This document shows, one piece after another, positions 33,178-41,923 of a DNA stretch of 64,000 nt. Position numbers and translations under genes: made by a program. Origin of the DNA: UBA6168 sp041741095 (GTDB lineage Bacteria > Bacteroidota > Bacteroidia > Chitinophagales > Saprospiraceae); NCBI GenBank assembly GCA_041741095.1, contig JBGSKQ010000087.1, positions 1-64,000 on the forward strand, given 5' to 3'. Numbering within the stretch: the stretch's first letter is position 1; the number at the start of each line of letters is the position of its first letter. The notes beneath the pieces were generated by a model. The model searched no databases and was not told the origin of the DNA. It worked only from the letters and a program-made list of their open reading frames with translations.

Positions 33178-34827
33178 ATGCGGGTAAATCCTATTAAAAC
33201 AGCTTGCATTACTTGCCTACTCACCGTGGTAGCCTTGCAGGTCTTTTCTGCCACCGGCAGGTTTAGGGCGGTTTGGGAAAACGACCCTTCCACGACAGCG
33301 GTCATCGCATGGGATCAGCTATCCGGCACCGATCCGGTGTTTTACATGGATGTCAATAATTATGGTCAAAATTTCGGCGAATACGGCGTCAAAAAAAACC
33401 CGGAAATACTGGTAGCAGAAGGCATGAACAACCAGTTTGTCCGCTTGCAGGGACTTATCCCCAACACCACCTATTATTTTATCATCAAAGACAGCGAGGG
33501 CATCAGCCGCCAATTGTTTTTTACCACCGCACCCAACAAGGCCGATCAGCGCCTTTCCATTATCGCTGGCGGCGACTCCCGCAACTACCGGGAGGCCCGG
33601 CGGGACGCTAACCTCATGGTAGGCAAACTCCGCCCACACTGCGTTATGTTTGGCGGCGATTTTACCGCTGCCGATACCCCAACTGAATGGCAAGAATGGC
33701 TGGACGATTGGCAGTTGACCATTTCAAAAGATGGGCGGCTCACGCCTATTATAGTAGCAAGGGGCAACCACGAAGAAAGCAACCAAAGCATTATCAACCT
33801 CTTCGGCCTCCGCTCTCAGGATGTCGTTTACGCCCTAAACCTCGGTGGCGACCTGGCCCGCATCTATACTTTGAACACAATGATTCCCGTGGGCGGCAAC
33901 CAAAGGGATTGGCTAGAAAATGACCTCCGCTCCCATGCACACGTACAGTGGAAATTGGCCCAATACCACCATCCCATGCGCCCGCACACCAAGCGCAAGG
34001 CGGAGAAAAACGACCAGGTTGTTTTGTGGGCACCTTTGTTCCTGGAATTTGGAATGAACCTGTCCGTAGAGTGCGATGCCCACGTGGTGAAATCCACTTG
34101 GCCCATCCGCCCCGACAATGGGCCGGAGAGCTTTGAAGGTTTTGTGAGGGACGATGAAAATGGCACCGTCTATATCGGTGAGGGATGCTGGGGCGCACCG
34201 CTCCGTGCCAACGACGACGACAAGCCCTGGACCCGTGCCAGCGGCAGTTTCAACCAATTCAATTGGATTTTTATTGACCGTGAAAAAATGGAGGTACGCA
34301 CTATCATGACCGATGGCGCCAACCGGGTGGCGGACGTCAGCCCCAGCAATATTTTCCTGCCTCCTGTTGGCATTCGTATTTGGGATCCGCCAAGCGGCAA
34401 TGGGGCAGTCATCGTCATCAGGAAAGGCGAACAAAAAAGGGGCATGGACGAAGAGATTTTCGCTGCCAGGAGCGGCACGCAGCAAGCTACCATGTTTCCC
34501 TCCACACCCATCAGCCACAAAAGCGAATTGGCTGTAGAAGAAGAACAAGATGATAAAAAAATCAATTGGGAAACCATTCCCCAGTTGATGCCAGACGTAA
34601 GCAGTGGTGATTTGGCCATCAAATACAGCGTGGATCAGCCAGGAAATGTGGTCATTCGCCTCGTCAACCTTAAAATGCAAGAAGTAACCCGCCTCGAAAT
34701 ACCCAACCAGCCCAGCGGCGAGTATTTAAAGACCCTTAAAACCGACCACCTCAAACCGGGCAAGTATTTCGCCATCGTCAACGGCAATCGGAAAGTGCTA
34801 AAACGCTATCGGGTACTCAAACGCTAA
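33178..34827 (+). CDS. Secreted purple-acid-phosphatase-like metallophosphoesterase
   Basis: 549 residues. A signal peptide (ending near VFSATG) is followed by an N-terminal fibronectin-III-like domain (to about 115) and a calcineurin-like domain with metal motifs GGDSRNY, MFGGDFTA, ARGNHEES, QYHHPMRPH and CDAHVV. The layout matches purple acid phosphatases, which hydrolyse phosphomonoesters with a two-metal centre. The last 75 residues form a beta-rich tail ending GKYFAIVNGNRKVLKRYRV that resembles a type IX sorting domain, so surface delivery is possible. It is not clustered with the alkaline phosphatase. Confidence 0.85.
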   Translation: MRVNPIKTACITCLLTVVALQVFSATGRFRAVWENDPSTTAVIAWDQLSGTDPVFYMDVNNYGQNFGEYGVKKNPEILVAEGMNNQFVRLQGLIPNTTYYFIIKDSEGISRQLFFTTAPNKADQRLSIIAGGDSRNYREARRDANLMVGKLRPHCVMFGGDFTAADTPTEWQEWLDDWQLTISKDGRLTPIIVARGNHEESNQSIINLFGLRSQDVVYALNLGGDLARIYTLNTMIPVGGNQRDWLENDLRSHAHVQWKLAQYHHPMRPHTKRKAEKNDQVVLWAPLFLEFGMNLSVECDAHVVKSTWPIRPDNGPESFEGFVRDDENGTVYIGEGCWGAPLRANDDDKPWTRASGSFNQFNWIFIDREKMEVRTIMTDGANRVADVSPSNIFLPPVGIRIWDPPSGNGAVIVIRKGEQKRGMDEEIFAARSGTQQATMFPSTPISHKSELAVEEEQDDKKINWETIPQLMPDVSSGDLAIKYSVDQPGNVVIRLVNLKMQEVTRLEIPNQPSGEYLKTLKTDHLKPGKYFAIVNGNRKVLKRYRVLKR

Positions 34828-34907
34828 GTGGTGTCCTTCCAACTTCCTTTCTTGCTTTTTGAAAAAATTCGGACATTGGAGCCTTTGTGCACCAAACCAT
34901 TTTCATC

Positions 34908-35792
34908 ATGATGAAACAGCTTTTACTTGCCGTCCTATTTGTAGCACCTTTTCATCTGAAAGCTCAATCCAACGAGATCAAAGCGGACGTCATCTCCGTC
35001 ATTCAAGATATGTTCGATGGCATGAGAAAGGGCGACAGCACGATGGTGCGGTCTGTATTTGATCCCACTGCAAGGCTGCAGACCACCATATTGGACAAAA
35101 AAGGCAAACCAAGCATCCAGTCAGAAGACATCAGCGGGTTTGTGGCCGCCGTATGCACGCCACACGATCAGGTTTGGGACGAGCGGATATGGAGCTACGA
35201 TGTAAAAATTGACGGCAATCTCGCCACCGTTTGGACGGATTATACTTTTTTTCTGGGTGAAAAAATGAGCCACTGCGGCGTCAATGCCTTTCAGCTTTTT
35301 TTCAATGGAGAGGACTGGAAAATCACCCAAATCACCGATACCCGCCGCAATGAAAATTGCCAAACTGCCGCCAACAGCAACGAAACCGCCATCAATCAAC
35401 TACTCGACAATTGGCACCAGGCCGCTGCCGTGGCCGATGAGGAGGTGTTTTTCAACAGCATGGCCGCCGATGCAATTTATCTGGGTACGGACGCCAGCGA
35501 GCGATGGCTACGGGATGAACTGAAAGAATGGTCTGCCCAGTATTTTGCCAAGGAAAGCGCTTGGGCATTCAAGCCCCACGACCGCCACATTTTTTTCACA
35601 AACGACAATAGCACGGCCTGGTTTGATGAAAAATTGGACACCTGGATGGGCGCCTGTCGGGGCAGCGGTGTGGTGCAAAAAACACCCGAAGGCTGGAAAA
35701 TAAAGCACTACAACCTTGCCGTCGCCGTGCCGAACGAAACCATTAACGGCTACATCGAACTGCTGAAAAAAGCGCCTACAAAAAACGACTGA
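34908..35792 (+). CDS. Secreted protein with two NTF2-like (SnoaL/DUF4440) domains
   Basis: 294 residues from ATG 34908 (ATG 34911 is equally possible). A signal peptide (MMKQLLLAVLFVAPFHLKAQ) is followed by two cystatin-like NTF2 folds: one at about 25-150 (MFDGMRKGDSTMVRSVFDP ... VWTDYTFFLGEK) and one at about 170-290 (LLDNWHQAAAVADEEVFFNS ... GSGVVQKTPEGWKIKHY). Such domains bind small hydrophobic molecules or act as isomerases; no catalytic residues can be assigned. Its stop overlaps the SemiSWEET start (TGATG), so translation may be coupled. Confidence 0.8.
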   Translation: MMKQLLLAVLFVAPFHLKAQSNEIKADVISVIQDMFDGMRKGDSTMVRSVFDPTARLQTTILDKKGKPSIQSEDISGFVAAVCTPHDQVWDERIWSYDVKIDGNLATVWTDYTFFLGEKMSHCGVNAFQLFFNGEDWKITQITDTRRNENCQTAANSNETAINQLLDNWHQAAAVADEEVFFNSMAADAIYLGTDASERWLRDELKEWSAQYFAKESAWAFKPHDRHIFFTNDNSTAWFDEKLDTWMGACRGSGVVQKTPEGWKIKHYNLAVAVPNETINGYIELLKKAPTKND

Positions 35793-36067
35793 TGGAATTG
35801 GATTTTGTCAACCTCCTCGGGATCTTCGCAGCTTGCTTGACAACGGGAGCCTTCGTGCCGCAAGCCTATAAAACCTGGAAAACCCGCAGCACGGGCGATT
35901 TGTCGCTGGGCATGTTTCTCATGCTGTTCATTGGCACAGTCTGTTGGTTTATTTATGGTTTTTTGAAAATGGACATTCCGATTTTGGGTGCCAATGGGGT
36001 CACGCTTTGCTTGGCTTTTGTCATCCTTTATTTCAAAGTGAAGGAGTTGCGTAGTAGGGAGGTTTGA
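35792..36067 (+). CDS. SemiSWEET sugar transporter
   Basis: 91 residues with three membrane helices and the PQ-loop signature FVPQAYKTWKTRSTGDLS, followed by WFIYGFLKMDIPILGANGVTL. SemiSWEETs dimerise to form a sugar uniporter in the inner membrane. The start codon shares one base with the upstream stop. A hairpin follows directly, before the convergent recJ gene. The substrate (sucrose or glucose-type) cannot be read from sequence. Confidence 0.92.
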   Translation: MELDFVNLLGIFAACLTTGAFVPQAYKTWKTRSTGDLSLGMFLMLFIGTVCWFIYGFLKMDIPILGANGVTLCLAFVILYFKVKELRSREV

Positions 36068-36078
36068 TGAGTTCGAGG

Positions 36079-36098
36079 AGTTTGACTGGACTCAAACT
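36079..36098. terminator. Hairpin at the convergent SemiSWEET/recJ junction
   Basis: AGTTTGA (36079-36085) pairs perfectly with TCAAACT (36092-36098); the second arm covers the recJ stop. T-runs are weak, so its strength as a bidirectional terminator is uncertain. Confidence 0.4.
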
Positions 36099-37791
36099 AA
36101 AACCACAAATCCTTTACGATCATCCGCAAAAACTTCTCGCCTTGCCAGTATTCCTCTTCTATTTTATACGCCACATGGAAGGGCTTTTTGGAAATGATTT
36201 TTGAAAAATGCTCTCCCATCCCGAAGGCCATACCGTACATGGGCTGCGAATTGGCCTGCTTGACGGCCAGCCTTATATGGTTGCCTTTCAACAAGCGGGA
36301 ATAACCCGTATCCACCACATTTTTTGAAACAAAAACAGGGCTGCGGTTGCCGGGGCCAAAGGGAGCAAATTGCTTTAGCACCCGCCAAAAACCTTGCGTG
36401 ATGTCGTTTAATTCCAACACAGCAGATACTTTGACCTCCGGTATCAATTGCTCCTCCGTGATGCGCTCCTTGACGGCAGCTTCAAATCGTTCCTGAAAGA
36501 TCGGTACGGCCTCCACTGGCAGCGTCAAGCCCGCCGCATGGTCGTGGCCTCCGAAGTTCACCAACAAATCTTGGCAAGTTTTGATGGCTTGGTAAACATT
36601 GAAACCGGGTACTGTGCGGGCGGAACCGACGGCAAAGCCATTGGAATGGGTGAGCAAAATAGTGGGTTTGTGAAACCGCTCCACCATGCGGGCAGCGGCG
36701 ATGCCAATGACGCCCTTGTGCCAGTCCTCCTGAAATAGCACGATGCTCCGCAAATCCTGCCAGCCAGCCACAGCCTCAAACAATTTGGCTGCTTCGTGCT
36801 GTATTTGCTGGTCGTGTTCTTTTCGAAGCTGGTTGCGGTGGCCGAGCACACGGGCATTGTCGTAAGCCACTATTTTTTCATTGGAGAGCATCAGTTTTAC
36901 TGCCTGATCCGCATCGGCCAGGCGGCCAGCGGCGTTGATGAACGGTGCGAGGCCAAATACCACGTCGCTGATGGACAACGGTCGCTGTCGGCCACTTTGC
37001 TCGATGAGCGCTTTCAAGCCGGGCCGCTCTGTGCGGTTGAGTTGTTCCAACCCAAAATAGGCCAGCACCCTATTTTCACCTACCATCGGCACAATGTCGG
37101 CGGCGATGCTCAGGGCCAGGAAATCGAGCAAGGGAAAGAGTTCTTCATCTGGCAGTTGGTTTTTTTGTAAAAATGCTTGTGCCAATTTAAACGCAACACC
37201 ACAGCCGCTCAGTCCCTTGAACGGGTAGCCGCAATCGGGCCGCATGGGGTCGAGCACGGCCACGGCCTCTGGCAGTTCGCCGTCGGGCAGGTGGTGATCG
37301 CAAATAATAAAATCAATTCCATAAGTTTTGGCCTTAGCCACCTGCGCTCTGGCCTGAACGCCGCAGTCCATGGCGATGATGAGCGAAAAGCCGTTTTGCT
37401 GCGCAAATTCCACTCCCGCCATGCTCACGCCGTACCCCTCCTTATAGCGGTCGGGGATGTAGTAGTCGAGGTTTTTGTGGCGGGCCGAAAGGAAGGAATA
37501 CATGAGGGCAACGGAGGTGGTGCCGTCCACATCATAATCGCCGTAGAGTAGGATGCGCTCGTTGTTTTGAAGAGCTTTTTCAAGCCTTTCAACGGCGGCA
37601 TCCATGCCTGCCATCAAAAAAGGATCGTGCAACTGATCGAGGCCTGGCCTGAAAAAGACCTTGGCTTCCTCGTAGGTAGTGATGCCCCGTTGCACAAGCA
37701 GTCGGCAAAGGTTAGAATGGATTTTTAGACTTTCGTGAAGTTGTTGGACGGTAGCTTCGTCAGCCAGTTGCAGGTTCCATCGTTTTCTCAT
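36097..37791 (-). CDS. recJ: Single-stranded-DNA exonuclease RecJ
   Basis: 564 residues. The DHH phosphoesterase core has RILLYGDYDVDGTTSVAL (D85, D87 and D89), AMDCGVQA and IICDHHLPDGE. The DHHA1 domain shows GVIGIAAARMVERFHKP and FGGHDHAAGL, and a C-terminal OB fold with GNRSPVFVSKNVV follows. RecJ degrades single-stranded DNA 5' to 3' in recombination and mismatch repair with Mg or Mn. The length fits bacterial RecJ (about 570). The gene appears single, with its own promoter region after the hairpin at 37840. Confidence 0.96.
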   Translation of the reverse strand: MRKRWNLQLADEATVQQLHESLKIHSNLCRLLVQRGITTYEEAKVFFRPGLDQLHDPFLMAGMDAAVERLEKALQNNERILLYGDYDVDGTTSVALMYSFLSARHKNLDYYIPDRYKEGYGVSMAGVEFAQQNGFSLIIAMDCGVQARAQVAKAKTYGIDFIICDHHLPDGELPEAVAVLDPMRPDCGYPFKGLSGCGVAFKLAQAFLQKNQLPDEELFPLLDFLALSIAADIVPMVGENRVLAYFGLEQLNRTERPGLKALIEQSGRQRPLSISDVVFGLAPFINAAGRLADADQAVKLMLSNEKIVAYDNARVLGHRNQLRKEHDQQIQHEAAKLFEAVAGWQDLRSIVLFQEDWHKGVIGIAAARMVERFHKPTILLTHSNGFAVGSARTVPGFNVYQAIKTCQDLLVNFGGHDHAAGLTLPVEAVPIFQERFEAAVKERITEEQLIPEVKVSAVLELNDITQGFWRVLKQFAPFGPGNRSPVFVSKNVVDTGYSRLLKGNHIRLAVKQANSQPMYGMAFGMGEHFSKIISKKPFHVAYKIEEEYWQGEKFLRMIVKDLWF

Positions 37792-37839
37792 GTTCGGGGT
37801 AGTTTTGTTGGGGTGAATTTAGAACAAAATCTGAAAAGT

Positions 37840-37862
37840 GCAGCGGGCGACAGGCCCGCTGC
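37840..37862 (-). terminator. Strong hairpin downstream of the SnoaL-like gene
   Basis: GCAGCGGGC (37840-37848) pairs perfectly with GCCCGCTGC (37854-37862). On the minus strand it is followed by ACTTTT. It fits an intrinsic terminator of the gene at 37876-38232, although it also resembles a GC-rich interspersed palindrome. Confidence 0.55.
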
Positions 37863-37875
37863 ATAAAATTCTTTG

Positions 37876-38232
37876 TTAGAAGAAAAACTGCTCAGAGACA
37901 ATCTTACCATCTTCTACTTTGTACAAGCAGACTTCTTCCATTTTTTGCCTGCCAATGCCCTTCATGGTCCAGTCCACCATCATGGTGCAAGCAAAATGGT
38001 TGCCTGCCACGATGGGGTCGCCCACGGAGCTGTCGTGCATTTCTTCCACCATTTCGTTGAGCGCCTGGCCTTTTTTGAGGATGTTGTCCAAACCTTCGGT
38101 CACGGGCGGGCCGAAGTCGGCATTTGGTTCAATGCTTTTTGCATTGGGTGAAAATAATTCCTGATAGCAGGTTGGGTAGTCGCCTTTGCGGCAAAGTTCT
38201 ACCAGTCGGTTGGCGATTTCTTGTGTACTCAT
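37876..38232 (-). CDS. SnoaL-like / NTF2-like protein
   Basis: 118 residues forming a single NTF2-like fold: MSTQEIANRLVELCRKGDY, LFSPNAKSIEP, a GDPIVAGNHFACTMMVDWTM strand and a VCLYKVEDGKIVSEQFFF end. This matches cytosolic SnoaL/ketosteroid-isomerase-like proteins of unknown substrate. No signal peptide. It stands alone between two hairpins, probably as a monocistronic unit. Confidence 0.82.
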   Translation of the reverse strand: MSTQEIANRLVELCRKGDYPTCYQELFSPNAKSIEPNADFGPPVTEGLDNILKKGQALNEMVEEMHDSSVGDPIVAGNHFACTMMVDWTMKGIGRQKMEEVCLYKVEDGKIVSEQFFF

Positions 38233-38374
38233 TTTGAAAAATTTTTAGGTTTAAAAAATATGATTGAAATTACAAAAGCCGAAAGGCCGCAGCGCCTTGT
38301 GCAGGGCCGCAGCCAGATTGTTTCATGTAAGTCCTTGACCAAAAAGGAGAAATATGGCCGACTGGTGCAAGCGT

Positions 38375-38408
38375 AAAAATAGCAACAACCTTCATTAGGC
38401 CGTTGCTA
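38375..38408 (-). terminator. Terminator downstream of the OsmC gene
   Basis: TAGCAAC (38380-38386) pairs with GTTGCTA (38402-38408), and on the minus strand a T-run (38375-38379) follows the stem. It fits termination of the OsmC-family gene. Confidence 0.6.
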
Positions 38409-38453
38409 TATGATGACTTTTTGGCGGCTGTTTTCCAAAAATTAATCCTTGGT

Positions 38454-38870
38454 TTACGCCAGCTTGGCATCCACGCTGATGTCGCAGTTCAGCAGTTTTG
38501 AAATGGGGCAGTTCTGCTTGGCGTCGGCCACGCATTCATCGAATTTGGCCTGGTCAATGCCTGGCACGCTGGCGGTCAAATCCAGGTGGGAAGTTGTGAC
38601 GGCACCATTGTCGAGGGTGATGGTACATTTGGTCTCCAGATTGGAAGGAGTAAAGCCTGCGCCGCCCAGCACAAATGACAATTTCATGTTGAAACAGCCA
38701 GCATGTGCCGCTGCGATCAGTTCTTCCGGGTTGGTGCCCACGCCGTCCTCAAAACGGGTGCCGTAGGAGTATTGGGTTTTGTTCAAAACTGTGCTTTGGG
38801 TGCTGAGGTGGCCCTTGCCTTCTTTGCCGGAGCCTTCCCATACGGATGTTGCATTTCTCTTGATTGCCAT
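38454..38870 (-). CDS. OsmC-family peroxiredoxin
   Basis: 138 residues from ATG 38870, chosen because the family starts with MAIKRNATSVWEGSG; upstream in-frame residues are not conserved. Catalytic cysteines are Cys59 in AAAHAGCFNM and Cys121 in KQNCPISKLL, and the GTNPEELIAAAHAGC signature is intact. OsmC proteins reduce organic hydroperoxides in the cytosol. It is followed by a terminator and preceded by a DUF5990 gene 62 bases upstream on the same strand. Confidence 0.93.
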   Translation of the reverse strand: MAIKRNATSVWEGSGKEGKGHLSTQSTVLNKTQYSYGTRFEDGVGTNPEELIAAAHAGCFNMKLSFVLGGAGFTPSNLETKCTITLDNGAVTTSHLDLTASVPGIDQAKFDECVADAKQNCPISKLLNCDISVDAKLA

Positions 38871-38931
38871 GATAGATTGTTTTTTATGTGTGAAAGGATG
38901 TGTTACTATTTGCAAACCTAAACGGAAAAAT

Positions 38932-39366
38932 TCAAAGCCACTTTATATTGCTTTCCTTTAATGTAGCGCACACTGGTTCACCTTTTTTATCTGTCAAAAT
39001 CACTTCAGCAGCTACTGGCTTTTGTTTTGAAATTGCCCCATTGATCAATTCCCAGGTCAGGTGCTGCAATTTGATTTTCCCCCTTCTGAACATGGATTTT
39101 CCATGTATATTTTTGTCAAACCAAACCAAGTAGAGGAAACGGTCGCCCAATTTTCCATGTACAAATTCGCCCGTAAAATCAGGCTTCCCATCTTTTCCTT
39201 CTTTGATAAATACAGGCAGCTCAAGCATTTTGGACACGGCATCGCCGGGTGTTTCCTCCACGATTTCTTTGCCTCGTTGCAGACCGAGGTACACGTTGGA
39301 ATAATTGCAGAAAACCCTGCCTGGAAAGCTTGTGCAATGGAGATGGAAGGTGATTTCTGTTTTCAT
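38932..39366 (-). CDS. DUF5990 family protein
   Basis: 144 residues. The sequence begins MKTEITFHLHCTSFPGRVF and contains VYLGLQRGKEIVE and FVHGKLGDRFLYLVWFD, a pattern I associate with the DUF5990 family, whose function is unknown. It is probably cytosolic, with no membrane segment. It lies just upstream of the OsmC gene on the same strand and may be transcribed with it. Confidence 0.72.
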   Translation of the reverse strand: MKTEITFHLHCTSFPGRVFCNYSNVYLGLQRGKEIVEETPGDAVSKMLELPVFIKEGKDGKPDFTGEFVHGKLGDRFLYLVWFDKNIHGKSMFRRGKIKLQHLTWELINGAISKQKPVAAEVILTDKKGEPVCATLKESNIKWL

Positions 39367-39875
39367 TTTGATGTTGTAAATGGGAGACTGCCAAGTTAAG
39401 TGCTTTTCGTTTTTGCATCAAATTCTTCTCTTTGCAAACTTCAAAGTTTCGTAAAATCAACATACGCCATGTTCCAATAAATTGAACATCTCGCCCAAAC
39501 CCTCCCGGCCTCCACAAATTTCCATTTGGCGAACCAAAGCCAAGTGTGGATACCGCTGGCGGTGCTGTGTTTCAGGACGCATTTGCGGGAGATTGATATG
39601 CTGAAGGATATATGTAAGGAAGGAGTTGTTGAATTGAATATAAAGTAGCCACGAATTATCCGAACTCAAGCGAATTGGAACTCAAGAATTAGATGTGTTA
39701 AAAGAAACTTTTAAATGCAGATATTCATATTTTATAAATGCATTCAAAATGCCGCCTTCTACAGCATTTTTCATAAAAAATCTGCGTCATTCTGCGTCAA
39801 AAAAATCCTATCAAAATTCACTCAACACCCTATTCAAAAATTGGTAATAAATTCATGCAATTCGTGGCTTTCCTT
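39367..39875. other. Intergenic stretch between DUF5990 gene and nadE
   Basis: No intact gene of recognisable family was found. The left part holds a short frame with one internal stop (39469-39648). The right part (39690-39860) is AT-rich without clear coding signal or strong hairpin. Confidence 0.45.
39469..39648 (+). pseudogene. Possible decayed short reading frame
   Basis: ATG at 39469 gives MFQ followed by a TAA at codon 4, then an open frame of 55 codons (IEHLAQTLPASTNFHLANQS ... ICKEGVVELNIK) to the stop at 39646. The composition looks protein-like, but no family is recognised. It may equally be chance sequence. Confidence 0.2.
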
Positions 39876-41513
39876 TCACGAAAGGTATTTCCCAACAATC
39901 GGCAACCTCCTGCCCACGCCGAATGCCTTCGGCGAAACACGCAGCACTGGCGCTGCCTGGTGCCGTTTGAACTCATTGATATTGACCAATTTCAAAGCCC
40001 GCCTGACGGTCGCTTCATCAAAACCCATCGCTATAATCTCGTGCGGGCCTTGGTGTTTTTCAATGTACTGATATAAAATGGCGTCGAGGATATCGTATTC
40101 CGGCAGGCTGTCGCTGTCCTTTTGGTTGGGGCGAAGCTCGGCACTGGGCGGCTTGGTGATAGTGTTTTCGGGAATGACGATGCCGTCTTTGTTGATGTAA
40201 TGGGCCAATTGAAAAACTTCGGTCTTGTAAACATCGGCCAATACGGAGAGGCCGCCGCACATATCGCCATAGAGGGTGCCATAGCCTACTGCCATTTCGC
40301 TTTTGTTGGTCGTGTTGAGCAGGATGTTGCCGAATTTATTGGAAATCGCCATGACCAACATGCCACGGATGCGTGCCTGAATGTTTTCCTCTGCAATGTT
40401 GAACGGATGGCCCCAAAAGTGCGGTTCCAGCACCTCCATATAACTTTTAAAAATAGATTCGATGGGGATGATGTCGTATTGGATGCCGAGGTTGACGGCC
40501 AACTCACGGGCGTCGTTCACTGAGTGGTCGGAAGAGAACTGGGAAGGCATTAGCACTGCCCGCACATTGTCTTCGCCGAGCGCCCTGGCGGCCAGCACGG
40601 CCACCACCGCCGAGTCAATGCCGCCGGAAAGGCCGAGGATGGCTTGTTTGAAACCTAATTTTCCAAAATAATCCTTGATGCCCAGCACCAGTGCATCGTG
40701 TATAAGGGGGATTTTTTCTTTTATTTGTTCCACATGGCGGCCACCTTTTATGATGTCGTCCAGGTCAAAGGTTTTCACGCATTCCTGCCAGTAGGGAAGC
40801 TCCTCATAAATGCTGCCGTCCGGCGACACGACCAAAGAACCCCCATCGAAAATGATTTCCGTTTGGGAGCCAATCTGGTTGACATAGATCATCGGCAGCT
40901 TGTAGCGCTGCACGTTGGCGCCCAATACTTTGATACGCTCTTTCGCATGGCCAAAGTTGAAGGGAGAGGCAGATAGGTTGAGGATGAGGTCGGGCTTATG
41001 CGGCATCATCTCGTCAAGCGGCACCACGGTGTATAAAGGGTTCTCGTTGCCCAGGTTCCAGAGGTCTTCGCAGATGGAAAGGGCTATTTTTTTACCCTTA
41101 AATTCCACCACGTTAAATTCCTTGGCAGGTTCAAAATAGCGGTACTCGTCGAACACATCGTAAGTCGGCAGCAGGGCCTTGTGCTGCACGTGCTTTATTT
41201 TTCCATCCTCCAAAAAATAGGCGGAATTGAACAGATCCTTTCCCTCGATGACGGGGTTGCGGCTCGGCGAACCGACGGCGATGGCGATGCCATGTGCCGC
41301 CTCGGCCAGCTTGTCCACGGAGCGCTCTGCCCGGCGGATGAAGTCGTCGAACTCCAAAAAATCACGGGGCGGATAGCCGCAGGTGGCAAGTTCGGGAAAG
41401 CAAACGAGGTCGGCGTTTTGTTGTTTGGCGGCTTCGACGGCCTTGAGCATCCGGGCAAGGTTGCCCTCAAAGTCGCCGACGAAGAAATTCAGTTGGGCTA
41501 TGGCTATTTTCAT
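39876..41513 (-). CDS. nadE: Glutamine-dependent NAD+ synthetase
   Basis: 545 residues. The N-terminal nitrilase-type glutaminase domain has ADLVCFPELATCGYPPRDFL (Glu41), HKALLPTYDVFDE (Lys112) and ALSICEDLWN (Cys148). The C-terminal synthetase domain has the PP-loop LGLSGGIDSAVVA (about 292-304), GTLYGDMCGGLSVLADVYKT and ITKPPSAELRPNQKDSDSLP. It amidates deamido-NAD with ammonia taken from glutamine through an internal tunnel. The glutaminase half means it can work without free ammonia. Monocistronic by position. Confidence 0.96.
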   Translation of the reverse strand: MKIAIAQLNFFVGDFEGNLARMLKAVEAAKQQNADLVCFPELATCGYPPRDFLEFDDFIRRAERSVDKLAEAAHGIAIAVGSPSRNPVIEGKDLFNSAYFLEDGKIKHVQHKALLPTYDVFDEYRYFEPAKEFNVVEFKGKKIALSICEDLWNLGNENPLYTVVPLDEMMPHKPDLILNLSASPFNFGHAKERIKVLGANVQRYKLPMIYVNQIGSQTEIIFDGGSLVVSPDGSIYEELPYWQECVKTFDLDDIIKGGRHVEQIKEKIPLIHDALVLGIKDYFGKLGFKQAILGLSGGIDSAVVAVLAARALGEDNVRAVLMPSQFSSDHSVNDARELAVNLGIQYDIIPIESIFKSYMEVLEPHFWGHPFNIAEENIQARIRGMLVMAISNKFGNILLNTTNKSEMAVGYGTLYGDMCGGLSVLADVYKTEVFQLAHYINKDGIVIPENTITKPPSAELRPNQKDSDSLPEYDILDAILYQYIEKHQGPHEIIAMGFDEATVRRALKLVNINEFKRHQAAPVLRVSPKAFGVGRRLPIVGKYLS

Positions 41514-41923
41514 TGCAATGGCTGATACTTGACTAAAGTTGCAGAAGCGGTTTTTAGGCTTTTGAGTGTTGATAAAAGGCTGATTTCCTCAAATTGACAG
41601 AGCTTAAATAAACCATTATAAGACCCTGTATAATCTTCTTATCAACCTCCTTAAACCTTTATCTGCAACTTGAATTTGGCATTTGGGGCTGCAAATAAAC
41701 GCCTTTCCTTTGAGGTAGTTTTAACTGGGAAACGGCGAAATTTGATAAAAAAGTTGGTTTTGAAATTCTGTTTTCAAGGCAGGTATAATCCAAAACATTA
41801 TTCGGAAAGCCGAGCCAATACCTTGGCTTTCGGGCATTTTGCAAATTGGTTTTTCCAAAAAATAAGAGGCCCCCGCACATAAGCAGCAGGAGCCTCTCAG
41901 TTTATACAACACTAAATTCTAAA
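41514..41923. other. Intergenic stretch between nadE and a T9SS gene
   Basis: No gene was found here. The left half is AT-rich and must hold the nadE promoter on the minus strand. Around 41809-41835 lies an imperfect hairpin (GGAAAGCC ... GGCTTTCG). A terminator for the T9SS gene sits at the right end. Confidence 0.5.
41850..41897 (-). terminator. Terminator of the T9SS protein gene
   Basis: AGAGGC (41865-41870) pairs with GCCTCT (41892-41897). On the minus strand the stem is followed by TATTTTTTGG, a clear T-run, 27 bases after the stop codon of the gene at 41924. Confidence 0.65.

Noticed and set aside
33913..34680. 255-codon minus-strand open frame
   Set aside because: It lies antisense to the purple-acid-phosphatase-like gene, which has a signal peptide and full metal motifs.
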